From NCBI RefSeq assembly GCF_024611995.1, contig NZ_CP102509.1, forward strand, positions 1,736,001 through 1,800,000: a stretch of 64,000 bases of DNA. Direction: 5' to 3'. The first letter of the stretch is position 1, and each line of letters begins with the position of its first letter. The notes under the pieces were generated by a model. That model did no database searches and was not told the DNA's origin. It saw only the letters and a program-made list of their open reading frames with translations. This DNA is from Streptomyces sp. NBC_00162. Lineage in GTDB: Bacteria; Actinomycetota; Actinomycetes; Streptomycetales; Streptomycetaceae. Positions 1 through 9,887 of this stretch are shown here, piece by piece. The translations under genes were made by a program, and so were the position numbers.

Positions 1-665
1 CCGACGACGAACACCTCGCGGAACACCCCCGCGGCCGCCGGTTCGGCACGATCGACGGCGGGCTTGCCGAACGTCACCCAGGCCAGGCTGGCGGCGGAGA
101 CGAGGAAGGTGGCGCCGTCCACGGCCAGCGCCCGGTCCGGGCCGGCCGCGGCCGTGAGGAACCCGGCCGCCACGGGCCCGAGGAGGGTACCGACGGCGAA
201 GGTGCCCATCAGCCGCCCGTTGGCGGCGGTGAGGTCCTCGGTGCGCACCAGATGCGGCACGGCGGTCACGTAGGCCACGTCGAACAGCGTCTTCAGTACG
301 GTGGCCAGCGCGGTCAGCACGTACAGCAGCCAGACCCGGGGCCCGGCGGCCCACCACACGACCGGCACCGCGCAGAACAGCACGGCGCGCAGCAGATCGC
401 AGGCGATCATGAGCCTTCGGCGGTCCGCCCGGTCCACCACGTACCCGGCGAACAGCCCCGTGCCGATGCCGGTGACCCCGGAGATGACGGTGATCAGGCC
501 CATCTGCACGATGGACCCGGTCGCGTGGAGGACGAGCAGTGGCAGCGCGAGCAGCGAGATGGACCCGCCGAGGACGGACAGCGCCTGGCCGAGCCAGAAG
601 ACGTTGAAGTCCTTGTTCCGCCCCAACGGGCGGCGCTCACAGTGGGTTCCGGCTTCCGCTGAGAT
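1..665 (-). CDS. MFS transporter, partial (3' end outside the window)
   Basis: The minus strand reads about 210 residues of a major facilitator protein. It opens with a typical N-terminus (PLGRNKDFNVFWLGQ), followed by hydrophobic helices, the loop motif GYVVDRADRRRLM between helices 2 and 3, and a later segment LGPVAAGFLTAAAGPDRAL. The C-terminal half lies beyond base 1. It should be an inner-membrane exporter; the substrate cannot be read from sequence. The start is unclear. A good Shine-Dalgarno sequence (AGAAGGGA, 673-680 in plus coordinates) lies seven bases before an in-frame ATC at 663-665, but no in-frame ATG or GTG is nearby. A TTG at 624-626, just before GRNKDF, is the alternative. 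The family call is firm; the start is not. Confidence 0.8.
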   Translation of the reverse strand, partial: MSAEAGTHCERRPLGRNKDFNVFWLGQALSVLGGSISLLALPLLVLHATGSIVQMGLITVISGVTGIGTGLFAGYVVDRADRRRLMIACDLLRAVLFCAVPVVWWAAGPRVWLLYVLTALATVLKTLFDVAYVTAVPHLVRTEDLTAANGRLMGTFAVGTLLGPVAAGFLTAAAGPDRALAVDGATFLVSAASLAWVTFGKPAVDRAEPAAAGVFREVFVV

Positions 666-787
666 GGTCCAGTCCCTTCTGACGTGGCCCGTGACAGTCG
701 GGACGCCGACCCCGGGACGGTAAGGGACGAGATCCCGGACTGTCACTCGCGTTTCCGGCGGTCCGATCGGCCCACGGGTCGGGCCCG

Positions 788-1192
788 CTCCCCGCGTTCG
801 CTCACGAGCTCGCCTGCCATCCGCGGGCGGCGCTCACCTTCTACTGGCCGGAACACGGCCGGCAGGTGCGGGTGCGCGGATCCGTCACCCCGGGCTCGGC
901 CCAGGACAACGCGGCCGACTTCCTCGGCCGCTCGGCCACCGCACGCGCGGAGGACCTGCTGGGCCGCCAGAGCCAGTACCTGACGGATCCCGCCGAGCAG
1001 GAACACGCCCTCGAGAAGTCCCTGGCCCTGATCGGGCGGGAGCCGTCGCTCGTCGACTCGGCCTGGACGCTCTACACCCTCGCCCCGGCCGAGGTGGAGT
1101 TCTGGCAGGCGACCGAGAGCCGCGTCCACACGCGTCTGCGCTACGAACGTTCCCGAGACGGCTGGGAACGCCTTCCCCTCTGGCCCTCGGGA
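788..1192 (+). pseudogene. Pyridoxamine 5'-phosphate oxidase family, C-terminal fragment
   Basis: This frame gives the C-terminal half of a pyridoxamine-phosphate-oxidase (PdxH-like flavoprotein). It shows HPRAALTFYWPE, then GRQVRVRGSV, then the end signature with ESRVHTRLRYER (the R-x-H type phosphate/pyridoxal site) and GWERLPLWP. The N-terminal FMN-binding half is missing: upstream of about base 788 no frame continues the family, and the divergent MFS gene begins within 130 bases. There is no stop at the natural end, and the frame runs on into the next fragment. I read this as a truncated remnant. No start codon or ribosome-binding site fits a functional protein; the first GTG, at 866, is already inside the conserved core. 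Confidence 0.75.
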
Positions 1193-1261
1193 CGCCGGCA
1201 CAACCGGCGTGCCAGGGACGGCACTTCCCACTGCTCCTGCTCACGAGGCGAGGTAAGGCCC

Positions 1262-1938
1262 ATGACCACACGCACCCGCGACGGCAGCGCCGGCGACGTC
1301 GACTACGGCGCCATCGGCTCCGGATACTCCGGCTACCGCCGGCCCGACCCCCGCATAGCCCAGGCCATCGCCGAGGCCCTCCACGGTGCCCGCACCGTGC
1401 TCAACGTCGGCGCCGAACGCTCGCGCGGCGCCGAGCTGGAGCTGCTGCGCGGCGCCCTGGCGGCGGAGGTCCCCGTGCTCGGGGTCGGAATCGGCGCGCA
1501 GCTGCTGGCCGTGGCGGCCGGCGGCGCCGTCCGCCACGGCCAGGACGCGGGGATCGGCCGGGGAACCGTACGGACCGCTCCGGCGGCGGGCTCCGATCCC
1601 CTGTTCGCCGGTGTTCCGCCGGAGCCGTCCCGGCTGCGGTACTGGCACGGCGACACGGTGGACCTCCCCGCCGGGGCCGTGGTCCTGGCCTCGGACGAGC
1701 GCCGCCGGGTACGGGCGTTCCGCATCGGCGGCAGCGCCTGGGGCCTGCACTTCCCGGTCGAAGCCGACACCTCGGCCGGGGACGGGCCGGCGCGCTCCAC
1801 GCCGGAGCAGTTGCCGGGCCTGCTGCTGGCGCGGTTCGCCGCGCTCGTGACCGCCCGCGCCGAACCACCGGCTGGCACCTCACGACCTACGACGACGCCG
1901 AACGGCACTTCCTCGCCCGGGCCGTCCCCGCGCGCTGA
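1262..1938 (+). pseudogene. Chimeric remnant: methyltransferase N-terminus joined to a dead class I glutamine amidotransferase
   Basis: An ATG with a good ribosome-binding site (GAGGTAAGG) opens about 50 residues of a class I SAM methyltransferase (SGYSGYRRPDPRIAQAI, then TVLNVGA). At the point where the glycine-rich SAM loop should follow, the frame jumps into the middle of a GMP-synthase-like glutamine amidotransferase (ELELLRGALAAEVPVLGV). The amidotransferase part runs to about base 1865. Its nucleophile motif reads GVGIG instead of GVCLG (codon 1487-1489), and the catalytic histidine motif reads LHFPVE where QFHVE is expected, so it cannot be an active glutaminase. After about 1865 the same frame loses similarity, while another frame gives a short tail (GWHLTTYDDAERHFLAR) ending in TGA at 1936-1938; I do not recognise that tail. 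Recombination followed by decay is the simplest reading. Confidence 0.65.
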
Positions 1939-1965
1939 CCCCACCGGTCGACAAGCCCGCCACCG

Positions 1966-2906
1966 TCACCGGGTGGTTGCCGCCCGTTCGCGCCACCAGT
2001 CCACGGTCGCCTTGACCTGCTCGTCGAGGGAGTGGCCCGGACCGCGAACGCCGCCTCGTAAGCGCTCGAATCGACGACGAACGGACGGTCGAACTGGTAG
2101 CGGATCTCCTTGAGTTCGCGGATCAGCGGGGAGAAGAGCGAGGCCACGCCCAGCACGGCCGGCGGGATCCTGCGCACCGTGACCGGACCCGTCCCCGCCT
2201 GGGCGGCCAGGCGGTCGACCATCTCCCGGACGGACTGCGCGCGCCCCGTCGGGACGTGCCAGGGCCGTCCCCAGGCCCGCTCCTCGCCGGCGACCTCGAC
2301 CAACGCCCTGGCCACGTCGGGGAGATAGGTCCAGCTGTGCGCGGCGTCCGGGTTCCCGAGGGTGGAGACCGGCTTGCCGCGCAGCAGCGGTGGCACGACC
2401 CGCGCGGCCAGGTGGCCGCCGTCGGTGACGCCCGGCCCGAAGAAGTCCGAGGCCCGCACCTCGACCGCCCGGATACGGCCCTGCTCGTGCAGTGTCCGCG
2501 CCTGCTCCCAGGCCGCGGCGCGCACCCGCCCCTTGGGACCGGGCGCCGCGAGCGGCAGTTCCTCGGTCAGGGGACCGTCCACCGGACCGTAGCCGTAGAG
2601 GTTCCCCAGCATGACCAGTACGGCCCCGGTGGCCTCGGCCGCGGTACAGACCGACGCGGCCAGCGGCGGCCATGCGCTCGTCCAGCGGTGGTAGGGCGGC
2701 GCGGCGCAGCTGTAGAGCGCGACCGCGCCCTTGGCGGCTTCGGTCAGCCGCTCCTGGTCCGTCGCGTCCAGCGCGACGTGTTCGATTCCGGCTTCCGGGC
2801 TTCGGCCCGACCTGGTGACGACCCTTACCGTATGGCCCTGTTCGGCCAGCAGCCGAGCAGTTGCGGCACCGGCGGGTCCAAATCCGATCACGACATGAAG
2901 GCTCAC
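1966..2906 (-). CDS. NAD-dependent epimerase/dehydratase family protein (frameshifted near the C-terminus)
   Basis: An extended SDR-type sugar-epimerase fold of about 313 residues. The Rossmann glycine motif is at the very N-terminus (VVIGFGPAGAATARLLAEQG), and the body has LGNLYGYGP and AHSWTYLPDVARALV, typical of atypical NAD(P)-dependent epimerases. The substrate is unknown. The start is GTG at 2906. The frame shifts at about 2028-2030: the expected ending (VRATP, then LDEQVKATVDWWRE) is restored by adding one base to the C run, giving a stop at 1966-1968; without it the frame runs on to 1887. The tail end lies antisense to the neighbouring pseudogene region. The single-base loss looks like a homopolymer error. 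Confidence 0.8.
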
Positions 2907-2937
2907 ATACGCACACTAGCGCGAGTGATCGCGGGAC

Positions 2938-2970
2938 GGCGGGAGCGGGGAGGTCACTCCCGCTCCCGCC
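2938..2970 (-). terminator. Strong hairpin downstream of metE
   Basis: Perfect 12-bp inverted repeat (GGCGGGAGCGGG and CCCGCTCCCGCC) with a 9-base loop. It starts 19 bases past the metE stop, between metE and the epimerase start. There is no clear U-tract, as is common in Streptomyces, so this is a likely but not certain intrinsic terminator. Confidence 0.7.
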
Positions 2971-2988
2971 CGCGTGCCCGCGCCGGCC

Positions 2989-5307
2989 TCAGGCCGTCGC
3001 GATCTCCGTACGGACCTGGTGCGCGGCCTCGACGAGGTGCTCCAGGGAGGCCCTGGTCTCGGGCCAGCCGCGGGTCTTCAGACCGCAGTCGGGGTTGACC
3101 CACAGCCTTGCGGCCGGGATGGCCTCAAGTCCCTTGCGCAGCAGGGCCGCCGCCTCCCCGGCGGAGGGGATGCGCGGGGAGTGGATGTCCCAGACGCCCG
3201 GGCCGACCTCGCGGGGATAGTGGGCGCCGGCGAGCTCGTCTGCCACCTGCATGTGGGAGCGGGCGGCCTCCAGGCTGATGACGTCGGCGTCGAGGGCCTC
3301 GATGGCCTCGACGATGTCACCGAACTCGGCGTAGCACATGTGGGTGTGGATCTGGGTGTCCGGACGGACGCCGCCGGTGCTGAGGCGGAAGGACTCGGTC
3401 GCCCAGGCCAGGTACGCGGCGTGGTCAGCCGCCCGCAGCGGCAGGGTCTCCCGCAGCGCGGGTTCGTCGACCTGGATCACCGAAGTACCGGCCGCCTCCA
3501 GGTCGTTCACCTCGTCGCGCAGGGCGAGCGCGACCTGCCGGGCGGTGTCGCCGAGCGGCTGGTCGTCGCGCACGAAGGACCAGGCGAGCATGGTCACCGG
3601 ACCGGTCAGCATGCCCTTGACCGGCTTGGCCGTCCGGGCCTGGGCGTACGCGGTCCAGCGCACGGTCATCGGCTCCGGACGGGAGATGTCCCCGGCCAGG
3701 ACCGGCGGCCGCACGTAGCGCGTGCCGTAGGACTGGACCCAGCCGTGCTGGGTGGCCAGGTAGCCGGTGAGCTGCTCGGCGAAGTACTGGACCATGTCGT
3801 TGCGTTCGGGCTCGCCGTGCACGAGGACGTCGAGGCCGGTCTTCTCCTGGAAGGCGATCACCTCGCGGATCTCGGCCTCGATGCGGCTCTCGTAACCGGC
3901 CTCGTCGAGCCGTCCGGCGCGCAGGTCGGCGCGGGCGGTGCGCAGTTCGGCGGTCTGCGGGAAGGAGCCGATGGTCGTCGTGGGCAGTAGTGGGAGGCCG
4001 AGGCGGGCCCGCTGGGCGCCCACGCGCTGCTCGTAGGGCTGGGAGCGGCGGGCGTCGGCGCCGGTGACGGCCGCGGTCCGGGCCCGTACGGCCGGGTCGC
4101 GGGTGATCGCGGAGTTCGCCCGGGCTGCCAGGTCGGCGCGGTTGGCGGCGAGTTCGGCCGCGATGGCACCGGTGCCCCGGGCGAGACCGCGGGCGAGGGT
4201 GGAGATCTCGGTGGTCTTCTGGCGGGCGAAGGCCAGCCAGCGGCGGATCTGCGGGTCGATGTCGCGCTCGGCGCCCGCGTCCAGCGGCACGTGGAGGAGG
4301 GAGCAGGAGGCGGCGACGTCGACGCGGTCGGCGAGGCCGAGGAGGGTGCCGAGGGTGGCGAGGGACTTCTCGTGGTCGTTGATCCAGATGTTGCGGCCGT
4401 TGACCACGCCAGCGACCAGGCGCTTGCCGGGGATTCCGCCCACCGCCGCGAGGTCGTCGAGGTTGGCGGCGGCCCGGTCGGTGAAGTCGAGGGCGAGCCC
4501 TTCGACGGGTGCCTTCGCCAGCACCGGCAGGGCCTCGCCGAGCCGGTCGAAGTACGAGGCGACCAGCAGCTTGGGGCGCTCGGGGAGGGCGCCGAGCTCG
4601 CGGTAGGCCCGGGCGGCGACGCCCAGCTCGGCCGGGGAGCGGTCCTGGACCAGGGCGGGCTCGTCCAGCTGGACCCATTCGGCTCCGGCCGCGCGCAGAT
4701 CGCCGAGGACCTCGGCGTACACGGGCAGCAGCCGGTCGAGCAGGGTGATCGGCTGGAAGTCGTCGGCCACTCCGGGGGCGGGCTTGGCCAGCAGGAGGTA
4801 GGTGACCGGTCCGACCAGCACGGGGCGGGCCTTGAGCCCGAGGGCCTGGGCCTCCATCAGCTCGGCGACCTGCCGGGCGGAATCGGTGGTGAAGACGGTG
4901 TCGGGCCCCAGTTCCGGCACCAGGTAGTGGTAGTTGGTGTCGAACCACTTGGTCATCTCCAGCGGCGCCACGTCCTGGGTGCCGCGGGCCATGGCGAAGT
5001 AGCCGTCGAGCGCGTCCGCGGCGACGGCGGAGCGGTGCCGGGCAGGGACGGCGCCGACCATGACGCTGGTGTCGAGGACGTGGTCGTAGTACGAGAAGTC
5101 ACCGGTGGGGACCTCGGTGATGCCGGCGCCGGCCAGTTGGCGCCAGTTCGTCCGGCGCAGGTGTGCGGCGGTCTCGTGGAGGGCTTCGGCGCTGACGCGG
5201 CCCTTCCAGTAGCCCTCGACGGCCTTCTTCAGTTCCCGGTTCTGCCCCTGACGGGGGTAGCCGTACACGGTGGCTTGTACCGCCGCGGCTGCGGACTCGG
5301 TTGTCAC
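2989..5307 (-). CDS. metE: Cobalamin-independent methionine synthase
   Basis: A 772-residue 5-methyltetrahydropteroyltriglutamate-homocysteine methyltransferase, the usual MetE length, which makes methionine from homocysteine in the cytosol without B12. The N-terminus carries GYPRQGQNRELKKAVEGYW. The C-terminal barrel has TTTIGSFPQT, DVLVHGEPERNDMVQYF, the zinc/homocysteine segment QIHTHMCYAEF and a late DCGLKTRGW cysteine, so the metal ligands are present. The start is GTG at 5307, set by GAAGGAG just upstream; the open frame extends 76 codons further, but that part overlaps the riboswitch leader and has no MetE similarity. Transcription ends at the hairpin at 2938-2970. Control is by the upstream cobalamin riboswitch, as expected for a B12-sparing isozyme. 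Confidence 0.96.
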   Translation of the reverse strand: MTTESAAAAVQATVYGYPRQGQNRELKKAVEGYWKGRVSAEALHETAAHLRRTNWRQLAGAGITEVPTGDFSYYDHVLDTSVMVGAVPARHRSAVAADALDGYFAMARGTQDVAPLEMTKWFDTNYHYLVPELGPDTVFTTDSARQVAELMEAQALGLKARPVLVGPVTYLLLAKPAPGVADDFQPITLLDRLLPVYAEVLGDLRAAGAEWVQLDEPALVQDRSPAELGVAARAYRELGALPERPKLLVASYFDRLGEALPVLAKAPVEGLALDFTDRAAANLDDLAAVGGIPGKRLVAGVVNGRNIWINDHEKSLATLGTLLGLADRVDVAASCSLLHVPLDAGAERDIDPQIRRWLAFARQKTTEISTLARGLARGTGAIAAELAANRADLAARANSAITRDPAVRARTAAVTGADARRSQPYEQRVGAQRARLGLPLLPTTTIGSFPQTAELRTARADLRAGRLDEAGYESRIEAEIREVIAFQEKTGLDVLVHGEPERNDMVQYFAEQLTGYLATQHGWVQSYGTRYVRPPVLAGDISRPEPMTVRWTAYAQARTAKPVKGMLTGPVTMLAWSFVRDDQPLGDTARQVALALRDEVNDLEAAGTSVIQVDEPALRETLPLRAADHAAYLAWATESFRLSTGGVRPDTQIHTHMCYAEFGDIVEAIEALDADVISLEAARSHMQVADELAGAHYPREVGPGVWDIHSPRIPSAGEAAALLRKGLEAIPAARLWVNPDCGLKTRGWPETRASLEHLVEAAHQVRTEIATA

Positions 5308-5477
5308 GGAACTCTCCTTCGCGAGCGTGTCTCCATGAGTCCCGGTGACGGGACGCGAGGCGCGAAGGGGTGGCCGACCGGAGGGTCCGCCGGGCGCGAG
5401 GCACCGGTACGGCCGTCCGAGATCTTTACGCCGACCCGCCCACGAGGTCACCGGGATGTCCGCGCACGGCTGTGCGT

Positions 5478-5705
5478 GCGCGGGCAACGGGCAGGTCTTC
5501 GGACTTGCGGGCACGTCTGCCACTCGGGCAGACACCTACTGGCCGTCGCTTCCCAGACCCGTCCGGGCCCAGTGCGTATGACGGCGGTCGTTCCCGCTCA
5601 CCGCTGCGGGGCAGTCCCGGATTCCCACCGGGTTCCCTCTTACGACGCATCCCGCCTGGCGGACGGGGGCGAACCAGCTGCTGCGGGTCAGCGTAGGCGC
5701 AGGTC
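5478..5705 (-). promoter_or_regulatory. Cobalamin (B12) riboswitch in the metE leader
   Basis: Read on the minus strand, the leader has the hallmark order of cobalamin aptamers: GGGAACCCGGTGGGAATCC, then GGGACTGCCCCGCAGCGGTG, a variable hairpin arm, GCCAGTAGG, and finally GCAAGTCCGAAGACCTGCC. It lies about 170 bases before the metE start in the right orientation. Known biology: adenosylcobalamin binding switches off metE so that the B12-dependent enzyme is used. The aptamer boundaries are approximate; I did not fold it. Confidence 0.92.
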
Positions 5706-5771
5706 CTGGAGGATGGGTACATCGGCTCGCATCCCGGACGGTGACGTGGGGCACCGCGGGCCGCTCCCCCG

Positions 5772-6641
5772 TCAGCGCCGGTCGTACGGGTGGAACCCGC
5801 GGCCGCTCTTGCGGCCCAGCAGCCCTGCCTGGACCATCCGCTGGAGCAGCGGGGGCGGGGCGTAGAGCGGCTCCTTGAACTCCTCGTACAGCGACTGCGC
5901 GATGGCCGCGACCGTGTCCAGTCCGATCAGGTCGGCGAGCTTGAGCGGACCCATGGGGTGGGCGCAGCCCAGTTCCATGCCCGCGTCGACGTCGGCGGCG
6001 GTCGCGAAACCGGACTCGGCCATCCGGATGGCCGAGAGCAGGTAGGGGACCAGCAGGGCGTTGACGACGAACCCGGCCCGGTCCTGTGAGTGGACGGCCG
6101 TCTTGCCCAGGGTGTCGCGGGCGAACGCCTCCACCCTCTCGGTCGTCTCGCGGGTGGTGTGCAGCGAGGAGACGATCTCGACCAGCGGCAGGACGGGTAC
6201 GGGATTGAAGAAGTGCAGGCCCACCACACGGTCCGCGCGGCCGGTGGCCATCGCCAGGCGCATCACGGGGATGGCCGAGGTGTTCGTCGCGAGGATCGCC
6301 GCAGGGTCCTCGACGATCTTGTCGAGGGCCGTGAAGACCTCTCCCTTCACCTCCGCGTTCTCCACGACGGCCTCGATGACGAGCTGGCGGTCGGCGAGGT
6401 CGTCGAGGCTTCCCGAGAAGACGAGCCGGGTCAGGGCGTCCTCGGCGGTGAGCCGGTCCAGTTTGCCCCGCTGGACGGCGCGTTCGAGGGAGACGGCCAC
6501 GCGTTCGCGGGCGGCGCGGGCCGCGGTGGCATCTGCCTCGCAGACCACCGTGTCGAGGCCGGCGCGGGCGCAGACCTCGGCGATCCCGGCGCCCATCTGG
6601 CCGCCGCCGACGACGCCGACCCGGTGGATGGCGGTGCTCAT
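5772..6641 (-). CDS. 3-hydroxyacyl-CoA (3-hydroxybutyryl-CoA) dehydrogenase
   Basis: A 289-residue single-function dehydrogenase that oxidises (S)-3-hydroxyacyl-CoA with NAD in the cytosol. The N-terminal NAD site reads VGVVGGGQMGAGIAEVCARAG; the catalytic/CoA region includes ATNTSAIPVMRLA, GLHFFNPVPVLPLVEIV and DRAGFVVNALLVPYLLSA, and the end has KSGRGFHPYDRR. All match the HBD/FadB2 family, and the length is normal. The start ATG at 6641 overlaps the malate synthase stop by four bases (ATGA), so the two are translationally coupled. An upstream extension of the frame is just the shadow of aceB. The context (glyoxylate shunt genes) suggests use with fatty-acid or C2/C4 acyl-CoA carbon. Confidence 0.92.
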   Translation of the reverse strand: MSTAIHRVGVVGGGQMGAGIAEVCARAGLDTVVCEADATAARAARERVAVSLERAVQRGKLDRLTAEDALTRLVFSGSLDDLADRQLVIEAVVENAEVKGEVFTALDKIVEDPAAILATNTSAIPVMRLAMATGRADRVVGLHFFNPVPVLPLVEIVSSLHTTRETTERVEAFARDTLGKTAVHSQDRAGFVVNALLVPYLLSAIRMAESGFATAADVDAGMELGCAHPMGPLKLADLIGLDTVAAIAQSLYEEFKEPLYAPPPLLQRMVQAGLLGRKSGRGFHPYDRR

Positions 6642-8230
6642 GAGCGTTCCTCTCGACGGGTGACCAGGTGGCGGGCGTACGCATCGGGGGTGAAGAAGGC
6701 CGGCAGGTCCCGCTCGAGCGCCGTGCGCTCGAGGACCGCGCGCGCCTCGGCGACCAGGGCGTCCGGCTGCTCCTTCGCGAGCGCGGCGGACTGCGCGGCG
6801 AGGATCTCCCGAACGCTCTCGCGGTCGGCCGTGCCGTGGCGCAGCCACTGCCAGAGCTGCACGCGGGCGATCTCCGCGGTGGCGGCGTCCTCCATGAGGC
6901 CGTCGAGGGCGACGGCTCCGCTGCCGCGCAGCCAGGCGTCGAAGTACCGCAGGGCGACGGAGACGTTGGCGCGGATGCCTTCGGGAGTGGGCGGACCGCT
7001 GGTGCGCCGGACCGACAACAGCTCGGCGGCGGTGACGTGGACGTCCTCCCGCAGGCGCTCGAGCTGGTGCGGGCGTTCGCCGAGCACTCCGTCGAAGACC
7101 TCACGGCAGACGGGGACGAGTCCGGGGTGGGCGACCCAGGAGCCGTCGAAGCCGTCCTCGGCCTCGCGCTCCTTGTCGAGCCGGACCTTGGCGTGGGCCG
7201 CCGTGTCGGCCTCGGGGTCCTTGCCGGGCACATGGGCGGACATGCCGCCGACGGCGTGGGCGCCGCGCTTGTGGCAGGTACGGACGAGCAGCTGGGTGTA
7301 CGCCCGCATGAAGGGGGCGGTCATGGTGACCTTGGCCCGGTCGGGCAGCTGGAAGTCGGTGCGGTGGCCGAAGGTCTTGATGAGGCTGAAGAGGTAGTCC
7401 CAGCGGCCCGCGTTCAGTCCGGCGCTGTGCTCGCGCAGCTCGTGGAGGATCTCCTCCATCTCGAACGCCGCGGTGATCGTCTCGATCAGGACGGTGGCGC
7501 GGACGGTGCCGCGCGGGATGCCGAGGATCTCCTGGGCCATCAGGAAGACGTCGTTCCAGAGGCGGGCCTCGTACCGGTTCTCCAGCTTGGGAAGGTAGAA
7601 GTACGGGCCGTGGCCGGCGTCGATCTGCCGCTGGGCGCAGTGGAAGAAGTAGAGGCCGAAGTCGACCAGCGAGGCCGGGACGGGACGGCCGTCGATCTCC
7701 AGGTGCTGCTCGGTCAGGTGCCAGCCCCGCGGGCGGACCATGATCGTCGCCAACTGCTCGCCGAGGCGGTACTCCTTGCCCTCGGGCGTGGTGAAGTCGA
7801 TCCGGCGCTCGATGGCGTCGAGCAGGTTCAGCTGCCCGCCGATGACGTTGTTCCAGGTGGGTGCTGTGGCGTCCTCGAAGTCGGCCATCCACACCCGGGC
7901 CCCCGAATTCAGGGCGTTGACGGTCATGCGCCGGTCCGGAGGTCCGGTGATCTCCACCCGGCGGTCGACGAGACCCGGGGCGGGCGGTGCGACGCGCCAG
8001 TCGGGGTCGTCGCGGACCGCGGTGGTGGCGCGGGAGAAGTCGAGCGGGTTGCCGGAGACCAGCTGGGCGGTGCGCCGGCGCCGTTCCTTGAGCACCTCCT
8101 CGCGGCGGCCGGCGAAGGCCGTGTGGAGCGTGCCGATGAAGTCCAGGGCGGCGGGGGTGAGGATCTCGTCGAAGCGGTGGCCGGGCGCGCCGAGGACGTG
8201 GACGCGACCGGCGAGTTCGGTGGTGGGCAT
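6638..8230 (-). CDS. aceB: Malate synthase A
   Basis: A 530-residue malate synthase of the A type, condensing glyoxylate with acetyl-CoA. Family segments include RVWMADFEDATAPTWNNVI, VRPRGWHLTEQHLEIDG and FYLPKLENRYEARLWNDVF, followed by VLIETITAAFEMEEILHELR and DGSWVAHPGLVPV. Metal and catalytic residues lie in these blocks. The start is ATG at 8230 with GGAGA upstream. It sits 92 bases after isocitrate lyase in the same direction and overlaps the next dehydrogenase by four bases, so aceA-aceB-dehydrogenase form one operon. As I recall, S. coelicolor has the same gene order next to metE. Expression is probably set from the aceA promoter region with the RamB-like regulator. Confidence 0.95.
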   Translation of the reverse strand: MPTTELAGRVHVLGAPGHRFDEILTPAALDFIGTLHTAFAGRREEVLKERRRRTAQLVSGNPLDFSRATTAVRDDPDWRVAPPAPGLVDRRVEITGPPDRRMTVNALNSGARVWMADFEDATAPTWNNVIGGQLNLLDAIERRIDFTTPEGKEYRLGEQLATIMVRPRGWHLTEQHLEIDGRPVPASLVDFGLYFFHCAQRQIDAGHGPYFYLPKLENRYEARLWNDVFLMAQEILGIPRGTVRATVLIETITAAFEMEEILHELREHSAGLNAGRWDYLFSLIKTFGHRTDFQLPDRAKVTMTAPFMRAYTQLLVRTCHKRGAHAVGGMSAHVPGKDPEADTAAHAKVRLDKEREAEDGFDGSWVAHPGLVPVCREVFDGVLGERPHQLERLREDVHVTAAELLSVRRTSGPPTPEGIRANVSVALRYFDAWLRGSGAVALDGLMEDAATAEIARVQLWQWLRHGTADRESVREILAAQSAALAKEQPDALVAEARAVLERTALERDLPAFFTPDAYARHLVTRREERS

Positions 8231-8304
8231 ACGGGTCTCCTCGGCGGGAGCGGCGGAAGGGGGAGGGCCGACGGGCGGGCGGGGACGGCGGAGCGGTGCT
8301 CGCC

Positions 8305-8321
8305 CCCGCCCGCGGGGCGGG
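8305..8321 (-). terminator. Short hairpin between aceA and aceB
   Basis: A 7-bp perfect dyad (CCCGCCC and GGGCGGG, 3-base loop) ends two bases before the aceA stop codon. It could partly terminate or stabilise the aceA message and make aceB expression lower; it is too short to call with confidence. Confidence 0.35.
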
Positions 8322-8322
8322 C

Positions 8323-9624
<1,302 letters not shown>

Positions 9625-9659
9625 GACCGTCACCGTCTCCCTGAGTCGCTTGTCCGCAC

Positions 9660-9762
9660 TGGCACCACGTGCCGGGGCTGGGGGTAGCGGCCGCCATGCC
9701 GGTCTCGACTGTCCCGGTTTCACTGGCCGCAGGACCGACTCTGACAGTGGCACCGAGTGCCA
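9660..9762. promoter_or_regulatory. Pair of TGGCAC-N3-GTGCC dyads upstream of aceA
   Basis: Two matching inverted repeats lie in the aceA leader: TGGCACcacGTGCCg at 9660-9674 and TGGCACcgaGTGCCA at 9748-9762. The second is a perfect 6-bp-arm dyad. They are spaced about 88 bases apart, 36 to 138 bases before the aceA start. I do not recognise the regulator. Confidence 0.5.
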
Positions 9763-9779
9763 ACAAGGAGGGACGGATG

Positions 9780-9824
9780 CCAAGTTCTGCGAATCTTCGG
9801 AAGCGTTTTTGCCAAGTTTGCGAA
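9780..9824. promoter_or_regulatory. RamB-like operator repeats between aceA and the regulator gene
   Basis: Two near-identical direct repeats, CCAAGTTCTGCGAA (9780-9793) and CCAAGTTTGCGAA (9812-9824), start 32 bases apart, roughly three helical turns. The second contains AAGTTTGCGAA, close to the AT-rich TTTGCAAA core known for RamB of Corynebacterium. They lie between the divergent aceA and ramB-like genes, where such a site would control both. Binding is inferred. Confidence 0.6.
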
Positions 9825-9887
9825 GGCCGTCGGCGCGCGGATCCCGCGTAGGGTTACGGCTGTTCCGATCACCTGAGGGGGAGCCCG

